Shown piece by piece: positions 12,656 to 25,115 of a stretch of DNA of 64,000 bases (positions are counted from its first letter, which is position 1; each line of letters starts with the position of its first letter). Both the position numbers and the translations under genes were made by a program. The stretch spans positions 27,577 to 91,576 of the forward strand of contig SGPM01000078.1 in the NCBI GenBank assembly GCA_004802725.1, read 5' to 3'. The notes beneath the pieces are model-generated. The model was not told the origin of the DNA. It did not search any database and worked only from the letters and a program-made list of their open reading frames with translations. Source of the stretch: Antrodiella citrinella (Eukaryota > Basidiomycota > Agaricomycetes > Polyporales > Steccherinaceae).

Positions 12656-14798
12656 CTAGTCGTAGAGCCGGAGGACGTCGCCTTCCAATACAAAATCGCC
12701 ACGGTCGGATATGGCCGACGCAGCTTTCGTTACTTCTGTAGTGTCAAAATCTTCATGTTTATCGAGAGGAATCGCAGCGTTGAGATATGTCACAAGTGTT
12801 GCGATGGTCAAGTCGTCAGAACGCTCGTAAGTGGTCTTGAAGAGATGCCGGATGGACTTCGAAACGAAGTCAAGCCTTCAGCATACGATCAGTTGTCTTG
12901 GACGTCCACTGTGGCCGATAACACTCACCTTCCAGCCGGACTCTCCAAGTCAGCAAGACGTGGGGGCCGAACAATCTCCGCATCGACATCCATACTAGCT
13001 TCGTCATCGGCAGCAGCTTGCTGAGCCAAGAGCATCTTCCCATGTTGAACCTCCCGGTTCACACCGGCGATCCACGCCTGCTCTTTAGCTCTCCTCTTCT
13101 CTTCCCGCCTCTCCACCGGCGCCGGGCTCGCATTTCTTCATCAGTAGACGAATCGTCAGTCTCTTCACTTCCGGTGTTCTCCATCCCTTCGGACGACTTG
13201 GCATACACTTCCAGAGATTTCTGCAGCGCCGTACCCATTCCGCTTGCATCTGGTTCTTTCCCTTTCCTTCTTTGGCTAAGAAACTCGTGAGCAAGATGAC
13301 GACGGAACACGAGAGCAACATAGAGCAACTCACTGCCTGTTCAGACATTTGCCACGATGCTGCACCCAAGGATAGGCGCAATAGGTGCTGTCCTGCCTGA
13401 GCTGGACCCACTTGCGGCAGATGGAACAGAAGACCTGGTTCGGCTGCACTTCACCGATGAGTGGGTCGGAGCGCAACGCTGCCTCGCGCTGTTCGGCATT
13501 ACGACGACGAGATTCCTGTGCTGGAACAAAATTCCCTGGAGTAAGATCCTTGAAAGACGGTGACACCGCAGGTGGAGCAGGCACAGGAACTTGGGGTCGG
13601 GCGCGTGCGAGACTTGTTGATGAGGACGGATTCGAAAGTGCCGAAGAAGAGACGAGAGCCATGAGATGCTTGGACGGCGGAGGAACGCTGTCTATCGTTG
13701 GTCGACTGTAACGACGTGTGTGAATAATCGTCTCACGTTAAGCAACGGAAGCACTTTACTTGCCTAGAAGACATTGACGGTGAGGTGGTCGGTCCATTTA
13801 CTGAGCCTGGAGCCGGTTTCTGAGTGCAGGATGCACGGTGCTGGCTCCACTTCTGCACGGCTGCCAGATTGTCGCCTTTGCCGAGAACTACCCACTCTTC
13901 GCAATTCTTGCACTGGACTCGCTCGGAATCGAACCTCCGGACGTTTCGGTCATTCGAGAACAGAACACTGCGATCATCTCCAGGATGGGAATTCTTGGCG
14001 CTAAACGGACGGAATAGACAAAATAGTGAATACCTGGCCGTAACATGTCTAGAAGTGAGATCGTGACACTCACACTCGCTTGGTAAGACAACTTCTTCTG
14101 TGTGCGTCCCAGGGAATCGAACAATATGTCGAGTTGGGGCGCAGACGAATCCACTTGTCACAGCACGCGCACAAGACGCGATACGCTTCGAACTGTCCAA
14201 CATACGGATCGTCTCGGAGGTAAGCGATGCGCTCCTCCTCTGTCCTCTTCGGTCGTCGTCGTTTTGACGACTGAGGCTGAGCGGCCATTTCGGGCAGAGG
14301 CTCTGGGGGTGGCGACACCGTTTTGATAGCGTGCTGCGTCGCATTCGGACTGGAAGACGGCATCATGCATCAACACGTAAAAAGACCGAGCAGGACCCAA
14401 ATGTCAACATACCACTGAATGCGATGTGCATCCCAATGCTTCACGGTGAAGGTGCCAGAGGCCTCATCTCGGAATGAAATGCCTTCTCCGCAGGCTTCGC
14501 AGAGGACGCGCCCTGTTTCGTACTCATCTTTGTCTGTTTGAGTGCTATTAGTATCGACGCTCTCTGACGGAGGAACGGGCGCTTCGGATTGATTAAGCGC
14601 GCCTAGAGGAAAATCGCCTGCGGGAGGGTCCTTGCGCTTTTGCGGTACCCTGCACGATGTCAATAGGCAACTCCTCAATTGCGAACGCAACGCAACGCTT
14701 ACATAGACGACGGTGATGGCACAGATGTGCTCGCACTGGAGACGACTGCCTCTGCAGCATGCAGTGGAGCCTCAGGTTGAGACACAGGCTGGACCGTT
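12656..14798 (-). CDS. Protein with four CxxC...WxxHxxxC zinc-binding-like repeats
   Basis: I do not recognise a named family. The gene reads leftward and ends at a TAG at 12656-12658. Four tandem units each show C-x2-C, then 19-21 residues, then H-x3-C, with a Trp three places before the His. They lie at about 14.5-14.35 kb (VLCEACGE...WDAHRIQC, the last Cys made by a splice), 14.2-14.1 kb (VLCACCDKWIRL...WDAHRRSC), 13.95-13.83 kb (VQCKNCEEWVVL...WSQHRASC) and 13.45-13.33 kb (VFCSICRKWVQL...WVQHRGKC). Before most units is a related L-x-x-D-P-like lead. The spacing suggests one metal per unit. After a basic/acidic region, the last exon (about 12.84-12.66 kb) gives TTYERSDDLTIATLVTYLN and ends DFVLEGDVLRLYD, which may be a winged-helix-like end. 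The frame changes near 13.1 kb without an obvious intron. The 5' end is unresolved: the exon at 14798 begins after an acceptor, so the start lies further right. Confidence 0.65.
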
Positions 14799-17572
14799 CT
14801 GTTAAAGTACTTTAAGTACACAATTACTGCCGGGGCCTCGATCCGGCCTCAATAGTAACATTACTCACTCTATCTCCATCTCTGCCTGTCAGATAGCACC
14901 GCACAAGGTACGTCTCGTATGTTTCGGATGCGGCCACGGGTGTCGGATGCAAGAGTGAGACACAGACGGAAGACGGGGAGGGGACACGGCCAAGAGGTGT
15001 TTGGACGTGGAAGACGGTGTTATAAAATGGGCCACAAAAAAGAAGCAGAAACATTTGAATGGCGGACCAGCCGGAATTTCGAAAAACAAACACAAAACAT
15101 CATTCCCAGGGACTCGTGAATCAGAGCTGCGAATAAAAAGGCCTCTGCATGCCCAAAATGGGATACGGCGATGTCTGGAAAGCTTGCGTCGCACTCGTCG
15201 AAACCACATGGTCGCCACTCTACTTGAAATGATTGTATAACACTAGACTCAGGAGCCCCGGTGCATGATGGAAGGTGCGTAGCATAGCCATCCACTTCGT
15301 ACTTGAGGTTATACATAGCTTGGGCCCTGCATAGGCCCTGCGGTATTCATATGTTCTCATCTGGCTTTTGATCGTCAATGTCCTCTGATATATTCCGCCG
15401 GCTTCGTCCTGTTTGGTAAGGTCTTTGCCTGGAACCCTTTCGCATCTCTGTCACGGATTGGGTTGATCATTCATAACAGCTCGTGCACTAACACTGCCCA
15501 GGCCGCCAGACCCCGCACCAACTCGTTCCCCGTACCGGCGAGGGGTCAAAGTTGCTCCTTCCGGCACGGTTCCTTGGAATATTTCCCTCAAACAGGTCGA
15601 CACTTAAGTTCGGGAGAGGACATTGTCTCTCCCTTTGCCGCATCCAGCTGGACGACTTTGTCAAAGTTTGCTCTGGTGCTCGCGCCTTCGGGCCTTCCAA
15701 CAGAAACATATACAACCCCGGTTCTTGCGATTCCTTGCCAAATTGCCCGGATGGCGCAACACATCATGAGATCTGATCCCAAAACATCAATATTTGTCGC
15801 TCCGATAAAGACAGAATGAAAGTCAACTTTGTGTCTTCTGAAATGCTCCGATCGCGTGTTAACCTCAACAAAACAAGATATGTCTAGCCCAACAGACCAC
15901 CGCCTGGTATCGCACCAGATCATGTTCTGACATCGCTCCTTGAGTCTATTCGACGCTGTCGTGACGATGGACATGTTTCGACCCGCTTCTCCTTGGCTTT
16001 ATGTAAACTACCTAACACGCGACCACAAACGGTGAAGGTGAATGAAGTTGAAAAATATCTCGATCGCGTTTCCATCACTCTGACTCTTTCGACAGCACCT
16101 ATAATATATGGTCAGAAGACTCAGAACATGCAACGCGCCCCAGATATCTACTGCAATTAACCAGTCTCTGAATACAGTGTGCCGGCAGCACATTTGGATG
16201 GTTCGCACCCAGCTTATGTTTCAATTAACTTTGAAAGTAGAACACCGACAGGCTCAGCTTTGGGAATAGTGACGCCTTCTGCGAACAAACCTGAGCGCAT
16301 CTACGATGTTTATTTTTCTGGGACTGGGAATTCGTCCGAATACCTGTGCTATTCGTCAACACCGTCAACACGTGTAGGACGTGTGCATGTGTGGCCGTGA
16401 TCCATCACACACACACATCTCAACATCTTGCATTCTCCGTGCCCGTTAAACTTACTGTCAACTAAAGCCCGGGGACTCTAGACACGCAGCGTTCAATCGC
16501 CGCACCAAGGCTGGACCGAAGAACGCTGAGTCTGGTCTTTTCACCTTGAAGTTCCTCACCCCTTCTTTCGGAATCTTTCCGACCCATGTCCGGCACAGTC
16601 CCTATGTTTTTCTGTATGTATGAGTAGCGTCTGTGATTCCGAATGTATACGACCACGGACATATCATCGGAACCATTTTTGCTTGGTATACCATCTAGAT
16701 GTCGCATTCATACGTCGGAAGTGCGACGGTCTGTTTCACGAATCACTAGATATTAGACATGATCAGTTCCTCATCGATGTGTCCAATCAATCCAGACCCG
16801 AACCAGCCGTTATGTTGCTCGCAGACTCTCTGACAGATTCAGAAAACAGATTCAAGAACATATTCGACCCCTGCAGTTTGACCGTCCCGGTCCTCCGATC
16901 CCGTGTCGGAGACGTAAAAACATTAATCAAATATTCAGGCCTCAGGGCATTCGGTGGGTTGACAGTCACCTGGCGCACCTCCGTCGTGGCGTTGAGACAG
17001 TCGTGTCGATATTCTAGCCCAGAAGGCTCGCAGGGTAACCTCACAATTAGCACAGTATCGTTCAATGAACGATCGTTTGCGTGCAACACCGCGCGTGTCT
17101 GCGGACGAATGAAATGAGGCGTTGCGTCCATCTGCTGATCGGGATTCTATGAAGACATGGGCTGGGCCGCCCACATCACATGCTTGAGCTCGCCAAGACC
17201 TGATAGAATAGAAAGGATACAGAAGACCAATAACATTTGCGCCTAAAACCCGAACATTGCAATGAGAAGCAGAAACAGCAGTCGAGAAAGAGACAGGAGG
17301 ATCCCAGACCTCTACACAGGCGAAACCTAGATATCGGAAAACCCAATGTCCATCCGAACACCACCGCTACGCCGCGGCTGCCCCTACCGGGCGACCTGGA
17401 GCAGCTGCGAGTCCGTAACAGGGCCTTCGGTTGCGAAAGAGCGATGAAGCACGGGGAGACCATTTATGGCTGCCAAAAATACTGCGAGGGGCACCATATG
17501 GCACATTCTCATGGACACATAGCGACGGGACTTGAGAGGACTTGAAGCGGTTGTGAACGCCGCGCCGATGGA
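14799..17572. other. Unresolved region with no assigned gene
   Basis: The first exon(s) of the four-repeat protein should lie just right of 14799. A minus-strand segment near 14.93-14.87 kb reads SETYETYLVRCYLTGRDG and is a possible exon. Beyond about 15.3 kb, open frames of 115-165 codons overlap on both strands (for example plus 16620-17117, minus 15588-15974 and minus 16787-17131). None shows a domain, and none can be preferred over the others. Confidence 0.4.
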
Positions 17573-18556
17573 TCAGACTTTGCCGTACCCGCCTTGCTCG
17601 AGGAACTGTCGTATACGAGTGACGATGGCCTCCAAGCCGTCGAGCCACACCGCCAGCTGCGCATCGAACTCTTCGTGTGGCGCACCCTGGGCCACGCGGT
17701 CGTAAAAATCGTGGCGATGAGGGACGGCGCGGATGGCAATCTGTGTGAAGAACCGACGGGAGACACGTCAGATATGTGGATATTTGTCCGGAGAGTTTGT
17801 GGACGACGTACGGTGACTACGGAGCGAATGATGAAGGTGTGGTGGTGCTTGAGGACGACGTCGTACGAGCGCTTGAAGCAGACGTGGAGCTCAGCCTTCG
17901 GATCTCGCTGCATTTCTTGCAGAGCCATGCAAGTGAAGTAGAGGCCTCTGGAATATGAGGTTTAGTACGGCGGCCAAGGTCATGAGGCGATTGAAGGGGG
18001 GGTGGAGGAGGCGAGCGTGTCGTCAGACCACTGTAGTATATATAGACGAATACGAGGAGTCACTAACCGAATAAGCCGCACCAGACATGCCGTACCGTGT
18101 CGTTGGTTCTCACTGACCTCAGTGGCAACCAGATGCTCTAACGTTGTGGAGCCCGGGGACACCTGATACCTTGCCCGGACACCCTGTATGGTGCGTGAGC
18201 GTGAGACAAAGAAAACACACGGCGAGGATAGAACCCAGGCGAGAGCCATGGCGCAGTAGAAAACGCACTCACCCCGATGTTGTTCCTCAAATCTGTCTGC
18301 ACAAAACCGAACACGCCGCTGCCCAGGAGGTCTGTGGTTGGGATGATGGTTAGGTGCGAATAAGAGGTAAAGCGAAGGACAACCTACCGAACATGTTCAC
18401 AAAATCATCTGATGCGCTGAGAAATGATGCAATATCTACACCGTTCTCTGTGGTTGACACGTCTGCGAAAGACTGTTTTCGGAGGTGAATATTGTGGTGT
18501 GACCCAATCAGATGGAGCAAAAACCATACCTTAGCAGTTCGAAAATACGGAGCCAT
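17573..18556 (-). CDS. Glycolipid transfer protein (GLTP / HET-C2 type)
   Basis: This small cytosolic protein belongs to a family that moves glycosphingolipids or related lipids between membranes. The ATG is at 18554-18556 (MAPYFRTAK, spliced to SFADVSTTENGVDIASFL) and the TGA at 17573-17575. Exons then give FDLLGSGVFGFVQTDLRNNI, where the Asp and second Asn match the sugar head-group binding pair of the family. Next come RHGTACLVRLIRGLYFTC and LKHHHTFIIRSV with the conserved His. The protein ends FLEQGGYGKV, a typical GLTP C-terminus. Exons are separated by short introns. The Podospora het-c incompatibility gene encodes a member of this family, but similarity alone does not show a role in self/non-self recognition here. 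The assignment is secure from the whole chain of motifs. Confidence 0.9.
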
Positions 18557-19966
18557 AGGAGACCGTGAAGCAAGTTTGAAGACAGACAAGACGGAAGGCC
18601 TTGCGTATGGCCGACGCAGCAACCAAAAATGGAGGCGTGGTCACCGCGAGGTGCGGAGCAAACTCGACAATGAGCGGATGTTCGTGGTTCCTTCGGCGGC
18701 TGCCGGCTATGGGAGTCCGCTTTTGTGTTATTTAACATTGTGTGATTCACACCAATCACCAACTGTCTTGGCGAATCACGAAACGCAGAATTCTTGTCCT
18801 TGACTGTTTAAACACGCCAACTGAACTTGAACGACATCCAGAAGTTGCCTATTCCAGACCGGTGGGACGTGTCAGAAGAGATCCTGATTCCTGACTTTTC
18901 CTTTCCTTTTCTTACTTATATACTTATAATAATCTATATAACCGGTTCTACGCGACAATTGGATCTCGCCTGCAGCCTCGTTACCTTCAAGATTATCTTT
19001 AGGCAGTCGGGTCCTTGCGTGCGGCGTCTCTGTTAGGTGCACCCAATGTCAAGAATTTATGGCTAGCGGCATGCAGCATGCTGTGATTCTAAAGTCTAGA
19101 GACTCTAGACACCCACTGCCCAGACTTCGTCGCAAGTACGTACAATTTGAGGGTGAATGAGACACACGCCGGTACGCTGACAAGGAACCTTTCCACCAGG
19201 AACTGACATGGTCTCCACCCCGTTAGTAGCAATCGCTACAGTCTATCCTATTCTCAGGCTACCGGGTCCCTCACTGTCCTCACTACGTTCAAGTCCACTC
19301 AGCACCGGAATCGTAGAGACTGGGTAGCAATCGACGCAACGAATATGCAGGTTCGCCTCGATTTATATGTTCACGATGTACACACTTTGAGGTGTGTGTC
19401 TCATCTTCTTGCTTTTCAGGACAACCCGCCTCTCCAGCATGACGAGACTCAAAATAAACTTCAAGCGACGCGCCCGTCACATTGTCGAGTCACGTCGCCA
19501 GAGTCTCATTTCTTCTCTTAGATAGTACCAACAGCGGTGAGCCATGGTCTACTGCACATTATCTGGCAGCTCTTCAGACTGACGTGTAAAATTTCCAGAC
19601 GTCTACTGGACGTTGTATACCAGAGGCTAGCATTCAGCTGAACGTAGGTATTCCTTCAGTGCGTGATTACCCGTTATTCAACGTTCAATACTGACCACAC
19701 GCGTCAGGTTGTAAGCTGTGACGAGGCTACGCCGCTGACAGGCTTGGCTGCGCGCTTCTCACGTGACCGTGTCGGGATGACATCACTCTGCTTCTGCGCG
19801 GATGCAACTTTGAAGTGGATCGGCGACTTCGATACGCAGTCACTAGTCAGCCTTGACCAAGGCTGTGTGCAATCGGCCGTCGAAGCCGGTGGGCTTTTCG
19901 GGAGGACATAAACACGGCTCTCCGCAGCTAACGATTACACCCTCTTCTCCTTCTTGACCACCCACC
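18557..19966. other. Divergent promoter region
   Basis: About 1.4 kb lies between two divergently read genes, GLTP (minus) and the small membrane protein (plus). It contains no supported gene. An AT-rich part lies at 18.9-18.95 kb. Confidence 0.5.
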
Positions 19967-20637
19967 ATGTTCGTAACAACCTCAATACTCACTGTGCTTT
20001 CATTGTCGCTCCCTGCGTTCGCCCAGTTCAATAATGGGTTTGACAATGGGTTTCGGAACCGTTCTCTCGCTGGATCTATTATTGCGGGCATCGTCGTTGG
20101 TACGTCTGAAATCGATCTAGCACCACAGTTGGTCATCGTGTGCTCATATTTCATGCAGCGGTAGCCGTTGGTGTCCTGCTACTGCTATGCCTTGCGATGT
20201 CATTTCATCGTCGTCGCAATGGACAAACCATACTGCCAGGATCTGCTGGTCGAATTGGAGGCGGTTTCGTCCGCCCGACCGCACCAAGCACTAACTACAA
20301 TAATGGGGTTTACGGCAATGTATATGGACAGCGGCAGAGTGCAGGGTATAATGTTGACCAGCGGTATCCTGCTTCGCCTCCGCGTTCCAATACACCCCCA
20401 CCTCCCCCGCCATATTCTGGCAAATCGGAGAATGGCGCTCCTCAGCCAGGAGGATTCGCTCCGCCTCAGGGACCCCCTCCAGACTTTGTGCGTCTCCATT
20501 ATATGTGCGAGTCGCTCAATAACTAATGTGAGTAATGTATACAGCCCAAAGAGAACGATGCTCCGCAGCCCGGCGGCTTCGCACCGCCACCAGGACCACC
20601 TCCTGAAGCGCATCTCAACAATGAGGCACGTTTTTAA
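19967..20637 (+). CDS. Small single-pass membrane protein with proline-rich PY tail
   Basis: Exons 19967-20099, 20159-20487 and 20545-20637 join in frame. The N-terminus is a signal peptide (MFVTTSILTVLSLSLPAFAQ) followed by a short Asn/Phe/Gly-rich outside segment. A membrane helix is split by intron 1 (SIIAGIVV joined to AVAVGVLLLLCLAMSF). Then come a basic RRR stop-transfer and a cytosolic tail rich in Pro, Gly, Asn and Tyr. The tail holds PPPPPPYSGK, a PY motif of the kind bound by WW domains of Rsp5-type ubiquitin ligases, and a repeated QPGGFAPP-GPPP unit present twice. The layout resembles fungal RCR-type proteins, though I cannot claim orthology. The end is open: the frame stops at 20637 (NNEARF), but a GC-AG intron from 20626 to an acceptor near 20.68 kb would give a different tail. 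Confidence 0.7.
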
Positions 20638-21083
20638 GACATCGACCTCGTATCTCAGAAGCTTATCAGTCATTCACAGGGTCGGTTCTCGTGGTTCAAA
20701 GCGAGCCAGTGAGCGCAGGGTCTTCAGGCTGTAATTTAGACGATCGAGGGGTTAGCCTCCCTCTGGGATACATCATGTAGCATTGCGACGATACCCTTCG
20801 GACTTGTTTTTGTGTAGCATACTTACTGTAGCGAGCAGCTGTAATATAAACGTACAGTTCACGGTGTGGCGCCATGAACACCATCAGTAAGCTTAAGGTA
20901 GCTGAGACTCGAGAGATTCGATATTCGGCATCTTCCGCATCTTCCGAGCAGGTCTGTCACGTGGTGCGTGTTCAAATCTCTTGTCTCTGTTCAGTGTTGT
21001 CTTCCTCTCACAACCTCTTATTCTTCTCCCCGCTGGATACCTCCTTCCACCGTTTGTTACGACGCGTTAGCTGATCAGGTGTT
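20638..21083. other. Intergenic, promoter of the coiled-coil gene
   Basis: About 450 bases hold no supported gene. A CT-rich tract at 20.99-21.07 kb, just before the next start, is typical of basidiomycete promoters. Confidence 0.5.
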
Positions 21084-24000
21084 ATGGAGGCCATTACACC
21101 CTCAGCGCCGTGTAGAACTTCCCTCGACCGTGACGTCGCAAAGTTTTTCGTGCTTCTGCCACTCTCGCTTGTAGCTCTATGCATTTTGGAGGAATCTCTG
21201 GAGGTACGTGGCACGTTACACGGTCGTAGATGGATTCATCCATTGAAACTGACTTCCCGTTTTCGTCAGACATACTCCATCTTACAGTCTGATATACTGA
21301 ATGGACTATTTGTTCTTGTCTTGGACATTTTCATTTCTCTCCTCCGCATCCCTATCCTGCTCTTGTCGTGCTTGGGATTGTGCCATCTGTCTGTAGCTGC
21401 TCGTATCAGGGAGTCTACTGTGTCGCTGTTACAGGTGCGGCTGAATTTGTACCGTTGTGGCAACATGCAATTTACTGAACATCATCGTGTGCAGTCTTTT
21501 GGCGTTCGTTCAAGTACCGATGTCAAAGTTTCCCATCTCGAGGGTCAGGTCGCATCCCTCTCTGATGAGCTCTCGAAATCCCGCGCAAACGCTATTGAAG
21601 TACAAACACAGTCTATGCGTCTCCAGACCAAGCTTTCGCAGGCCCAACGCGAAACACAGAAACTGCGTCGGAAGGCCGCCGCCGAACATATCGCAGAGAC
21701 CACCCGACTTCAAGAAGCTCTGGAGATCGCTCAAGATGGATGCGATGATCTGCGTCGGGAGAAGGAGGCTCTTGCCGTTGACCAGGCCACGGAGATCCAG
21801 GGCTATGCTACACGGAATGCCGCTCTTCGTCGCGAGTTCAATACGGAGAAAGCTGATTTGCGCACCGAGATCAAGGACGTCAAAGCTCAATGGAGGAAGG
21901 AAGTTTCGGAAATTACTTCTCAACGCGACGATCTTCGTCGGCTTTGTCTCGAACATCAAACCCAAACTCTCGCTATTCAAACACACTATTCAAGCGTTGA
22001 GGACGATATGCAATCCGCACGTCGAAAGCTGGCTTCCATCCAGGACCGGACCCGCTTACTGGAGGCCATGCGCTATCATAACATTAAGGATCTACTACTT
22101 GGTCTTCTGGTGCTCTGGCGATTTTCTCACGTTCTTGGTCTCCGTCTCAGCGATGCCCTCAGAGTCAAGGCCGTGCTTCTCCTGCGGTTCAAGACACTCT
22201 CTAGCCAGAAAGTCGAAGCCCGTCAAGCTTATCTTCGTGTGCAGAACCTCAATCAGGACCTCCAAGCGCTGCTCGATGCCGAGGTGGCAAAATGCACCGA
22301 AGAAACTGCGTCTTCCCGGAAATGGCATGCTGAATACTACAAGTCGGTCAAGGCCCGTGATCGTGCTGCAGTGAAGTTCAAGACATTCCAACGCTTCGCA
22401 GTCGAGCGATTCTCTAGCACTGCAACCAAACTCTTGACTTCTCTTCTCATCCTGTGGCGACAGAACACCATTCTCAGTGCACATCTTGCAGAAACTCGGG
22501 CTTTGGCTCGTGCTCTTCAGATCTCTGCGGCTGAGGCGGACGAAACTCTGGCTGCCGCTGCCGCTGACGACGAAGCTTTCCATGCCGAAAACTTGCACCC
22601 TCACGGATTCTCTATGTTATCTCGCAACGAGGCCAACGCTGTTTATGCCATTCAGTATCGAAAGTACAGCCAAGCTATTCGGGACTACCAGCAATTCGTG
22701 GAGAGCTGCTCAACGGCGGTTTCCGCTCCTTCCGACGACTCTGAAAGGAAGCCCTTGCAAGAGTCTTACGACGGTCTCAAGGACCTCCACGAGAAGGTTG
22801 TACTCGAGCGGGACGACGCCCTGTCAACGATGGAAACTCTGAAAGCGGAACATCGCGACCTCCAGGTCAGGCTTGGACACGCTTCCAAGGAGCACCGCGC
22901 CGTCATACATCAGCTGGAAGATGCTCAGACCCTTGTCTGTATCAAGGAGGAGGAATACCGCGTTCAGTCTTCGGCTTCAGCACACGACTTGGACAAGACT
23001 CAGGAACGTGTCCGGTCTCTCGAGGGACGATGCTCGTCGCAGGATCAGAGGATCGAAGCTCTGCAAGCCAAGCTGGTCGAAGTTGAAGAGAGACGCACTT
23101 CCATTGACTCCACCGTTAAGTCTCTGCAAAATCGGCTAACCGAGTCGAAAGACATGCAGGCTGAATACGAAGGAGAAAACCAGACCTTGAAGTACGAAAA
23201 TCGCGACCTTAACCTGCAATTTCACAATGCCAAGGATGAAGCACGTGAGCTACGTGAACGGAACAGTGCAATGGAAACGGAGTATCGTCAGCACGCTGGA
23301 CTCCTGGACGCGCAAGTTATTGAAATTAGGAAGAAACTCCAAAGGTCTATCTCTGACGCTGGCGTCTTGCAGGACCGTATCGCTGATCTGGAGGATAACC
23401 GTCGCTCATTGGAAGGCCACATAGCGGAGCTACAGAAAGAGGTGGCCGATGCTCGGACCCAGTTGCGCCACGCGCAGACTGTATATGACCAGATGAGGAC
23501 TCACTTGCAGGCTCAGATCAAGCGTATGGATGTGTCGACGTTGGAGGCAAACTCGCAACTCTTTGATACTCGGAAACGTGCGCAGGATCTGACGAAGATT
23601 GTGTCCAACTTGGAGCGTAGGCAGGCAGATTTGGAGAGGGAGCTATCAACGTCGATGGATTCGTTGAAGGTGGTACAATCGCAGCTGAAGTCGAAACTGG
23701 AGGGTCTGGAGAAGGAGCTTTCTGCGACCACAGAGTCTGCGCACAAAACGCGATCTCAGTTGCAGTCGGAACTCACTTCTCAGTTGCAGACATCTTCAGA
23801 GACTCAGTTTTCCCTAGTCGTCGCCTTGGCTATCCTCTATGCCTCCCAGAAGGAAGATCGTGCTCGCTGGACCGAAGTTGCGGGTAAGGCTAGATCTATG
23901 GACGAGCATATTGGACGTCTGAAGAGGACCTTCGAGCTTCTGAATAGCTTGGATGTCAACTACCGCCGCTTACTTGTGAACGACTCGCAGTTGCCTCAGG

Positions 24001-25115
24001 TGGCTTTATCTCGGACTTTGGCCTGTCCTGGTATCTCGGCTTCAACGACTGTTCAGCCGCCCGCACCCATACCTCTCAAGACTGCGACTGCTCCTAGCCT
24101 TGTCGGCCCATCTGCACCGATGCTGGGTACCCCCGGTCCGTCTTCTGATGTCGCTTTCTCACACCTAGGCCCACAAGCCACCTCTACGCCTCGTCGTCGG
24201 CGTGGCTCACGTGGTAGCGGTATAAGCCATAAAGCGACATCCGGTGGTGTTCGCCTTGGCCCGTTGGCTAGGATCGTGAAGACTCCAAAAATGTCTTCTT
24301 CCCCTTCCATGACCGATGTGGAATCTGGTTCGTCGTTTCACCAACCGATGAGCAGGAGAGCGCGCAGGAGAGCTCGGACCGCGAGCGCGTCGATTCTTCT
24401 TGCGCCTGGAGATGCGATGCCAGCTGTAGCAGAGGCGCCTCAGGAGTATGTACAGCAAGAAATCCGCACTGTTTTTCAACCCGCCGGTCCTCGTTCTTCC
24501 ATCTGCACGGCAATTGTACCGGTGTCAGCAGTCCCCAGCCCTCAACCTCTCGTCCGAAATCCGCAGACTACCCAGCATCCGACTACCGTTGCACGGAGTG
24601 TGATGCAACGTGCGATCCAGGCGAGGTCACCTGTCATACCGTCAATTCAGCCCGTTGTTCAACATCGCCCTACTCATGTTCCGACACAGCAGCGCGCTGC
24701 GCCTCGTCTAGCCCCACCGTTGACTTCATTACCTGACGAGTAAGTCCTCTCCTTGTTCTTTTCCACTTACTCGTCATGATTGACTTGAATTTGCAGCGAC
24801 GTGGACGTGTTCCGGCCCGCTATTCGTGAAGCCCTTGCAGAGCTCCACGGCGGTGCCCACAGCTATCGGGATGGGCCCGTCCCGAGATCCATCCGTCGCC
24901 CGACCCACACGCGTCCCAGCACGCAGGGATGGCAGTTCACGCCACCCAGACACGAGTTCAACACGGCCGGTGCGTCTCCTGTAAGTGCGTCCGTGGTCAC
25001 CACACCGGACGGAGAGGTGAAGCTGATGAGGAAGAAGCCGACGGCGTTGTTGCACATGTCGTTGCCCCAGACCCCTTCCCCGTTGAACAGGAGAGGCTCA
25101 GGGCGATATCTGTAA
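21084..25115 (+). CDS. Large coiled-coil protein with hydrophobic segments
   Basis: Two exons, 21084-24739 and 24797-25115, join to 1,324 residues. I do not recognise the family. The N-terminal ~120 residues hold two hydrophobic stretches (FFVLLPLSLVALCIL and FVLVLDIFISLLRIPILLLS). Residues ~150-1000 are long heptad-rich coiled coil (many LEGQVASLSDEL-like runs) interrupted by hydrophobic segments LLLGLLVLWRFSHVLGL (~340), LLTSLLILWRQNTILS (~455) and FSLVVALAILYASQ (~910). The last 300 residues are Pro/Ser/Thr/Arg-rich and probably disordered. Two in-frame stretches early on, 21204-21269 (gtacgt...gtcag) and 21435-21494 (gtgcgg...gtgcag), have intron-like ends and multiples of three, so they may be spliced out. 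It could be a tether, a scaffold or a cytoskeletal or spindle-pole protein; the sequence does not decide. Confidence 0.75.

Noticed and set aside
13900..13940. A ggttcgattcc string that resembles a tRNA B box
   Set aside because: It lies inside the coding sequence of the third zinc-binding-like repeat, and no cloverleaf surrounds it. No other tRNA was found.
15020..15316. Minus-strand CGFDEC...HFGH as a C2H2 finger
   Set aside because: The spacing between the second Cys and first His is too short, and no neighbouring exon supports it.
16620..17117. Plus-strand open frame of 165 codons
   Set aside because: It overlaps equally open minus-strand frames, has no domain, and its composition looks random.
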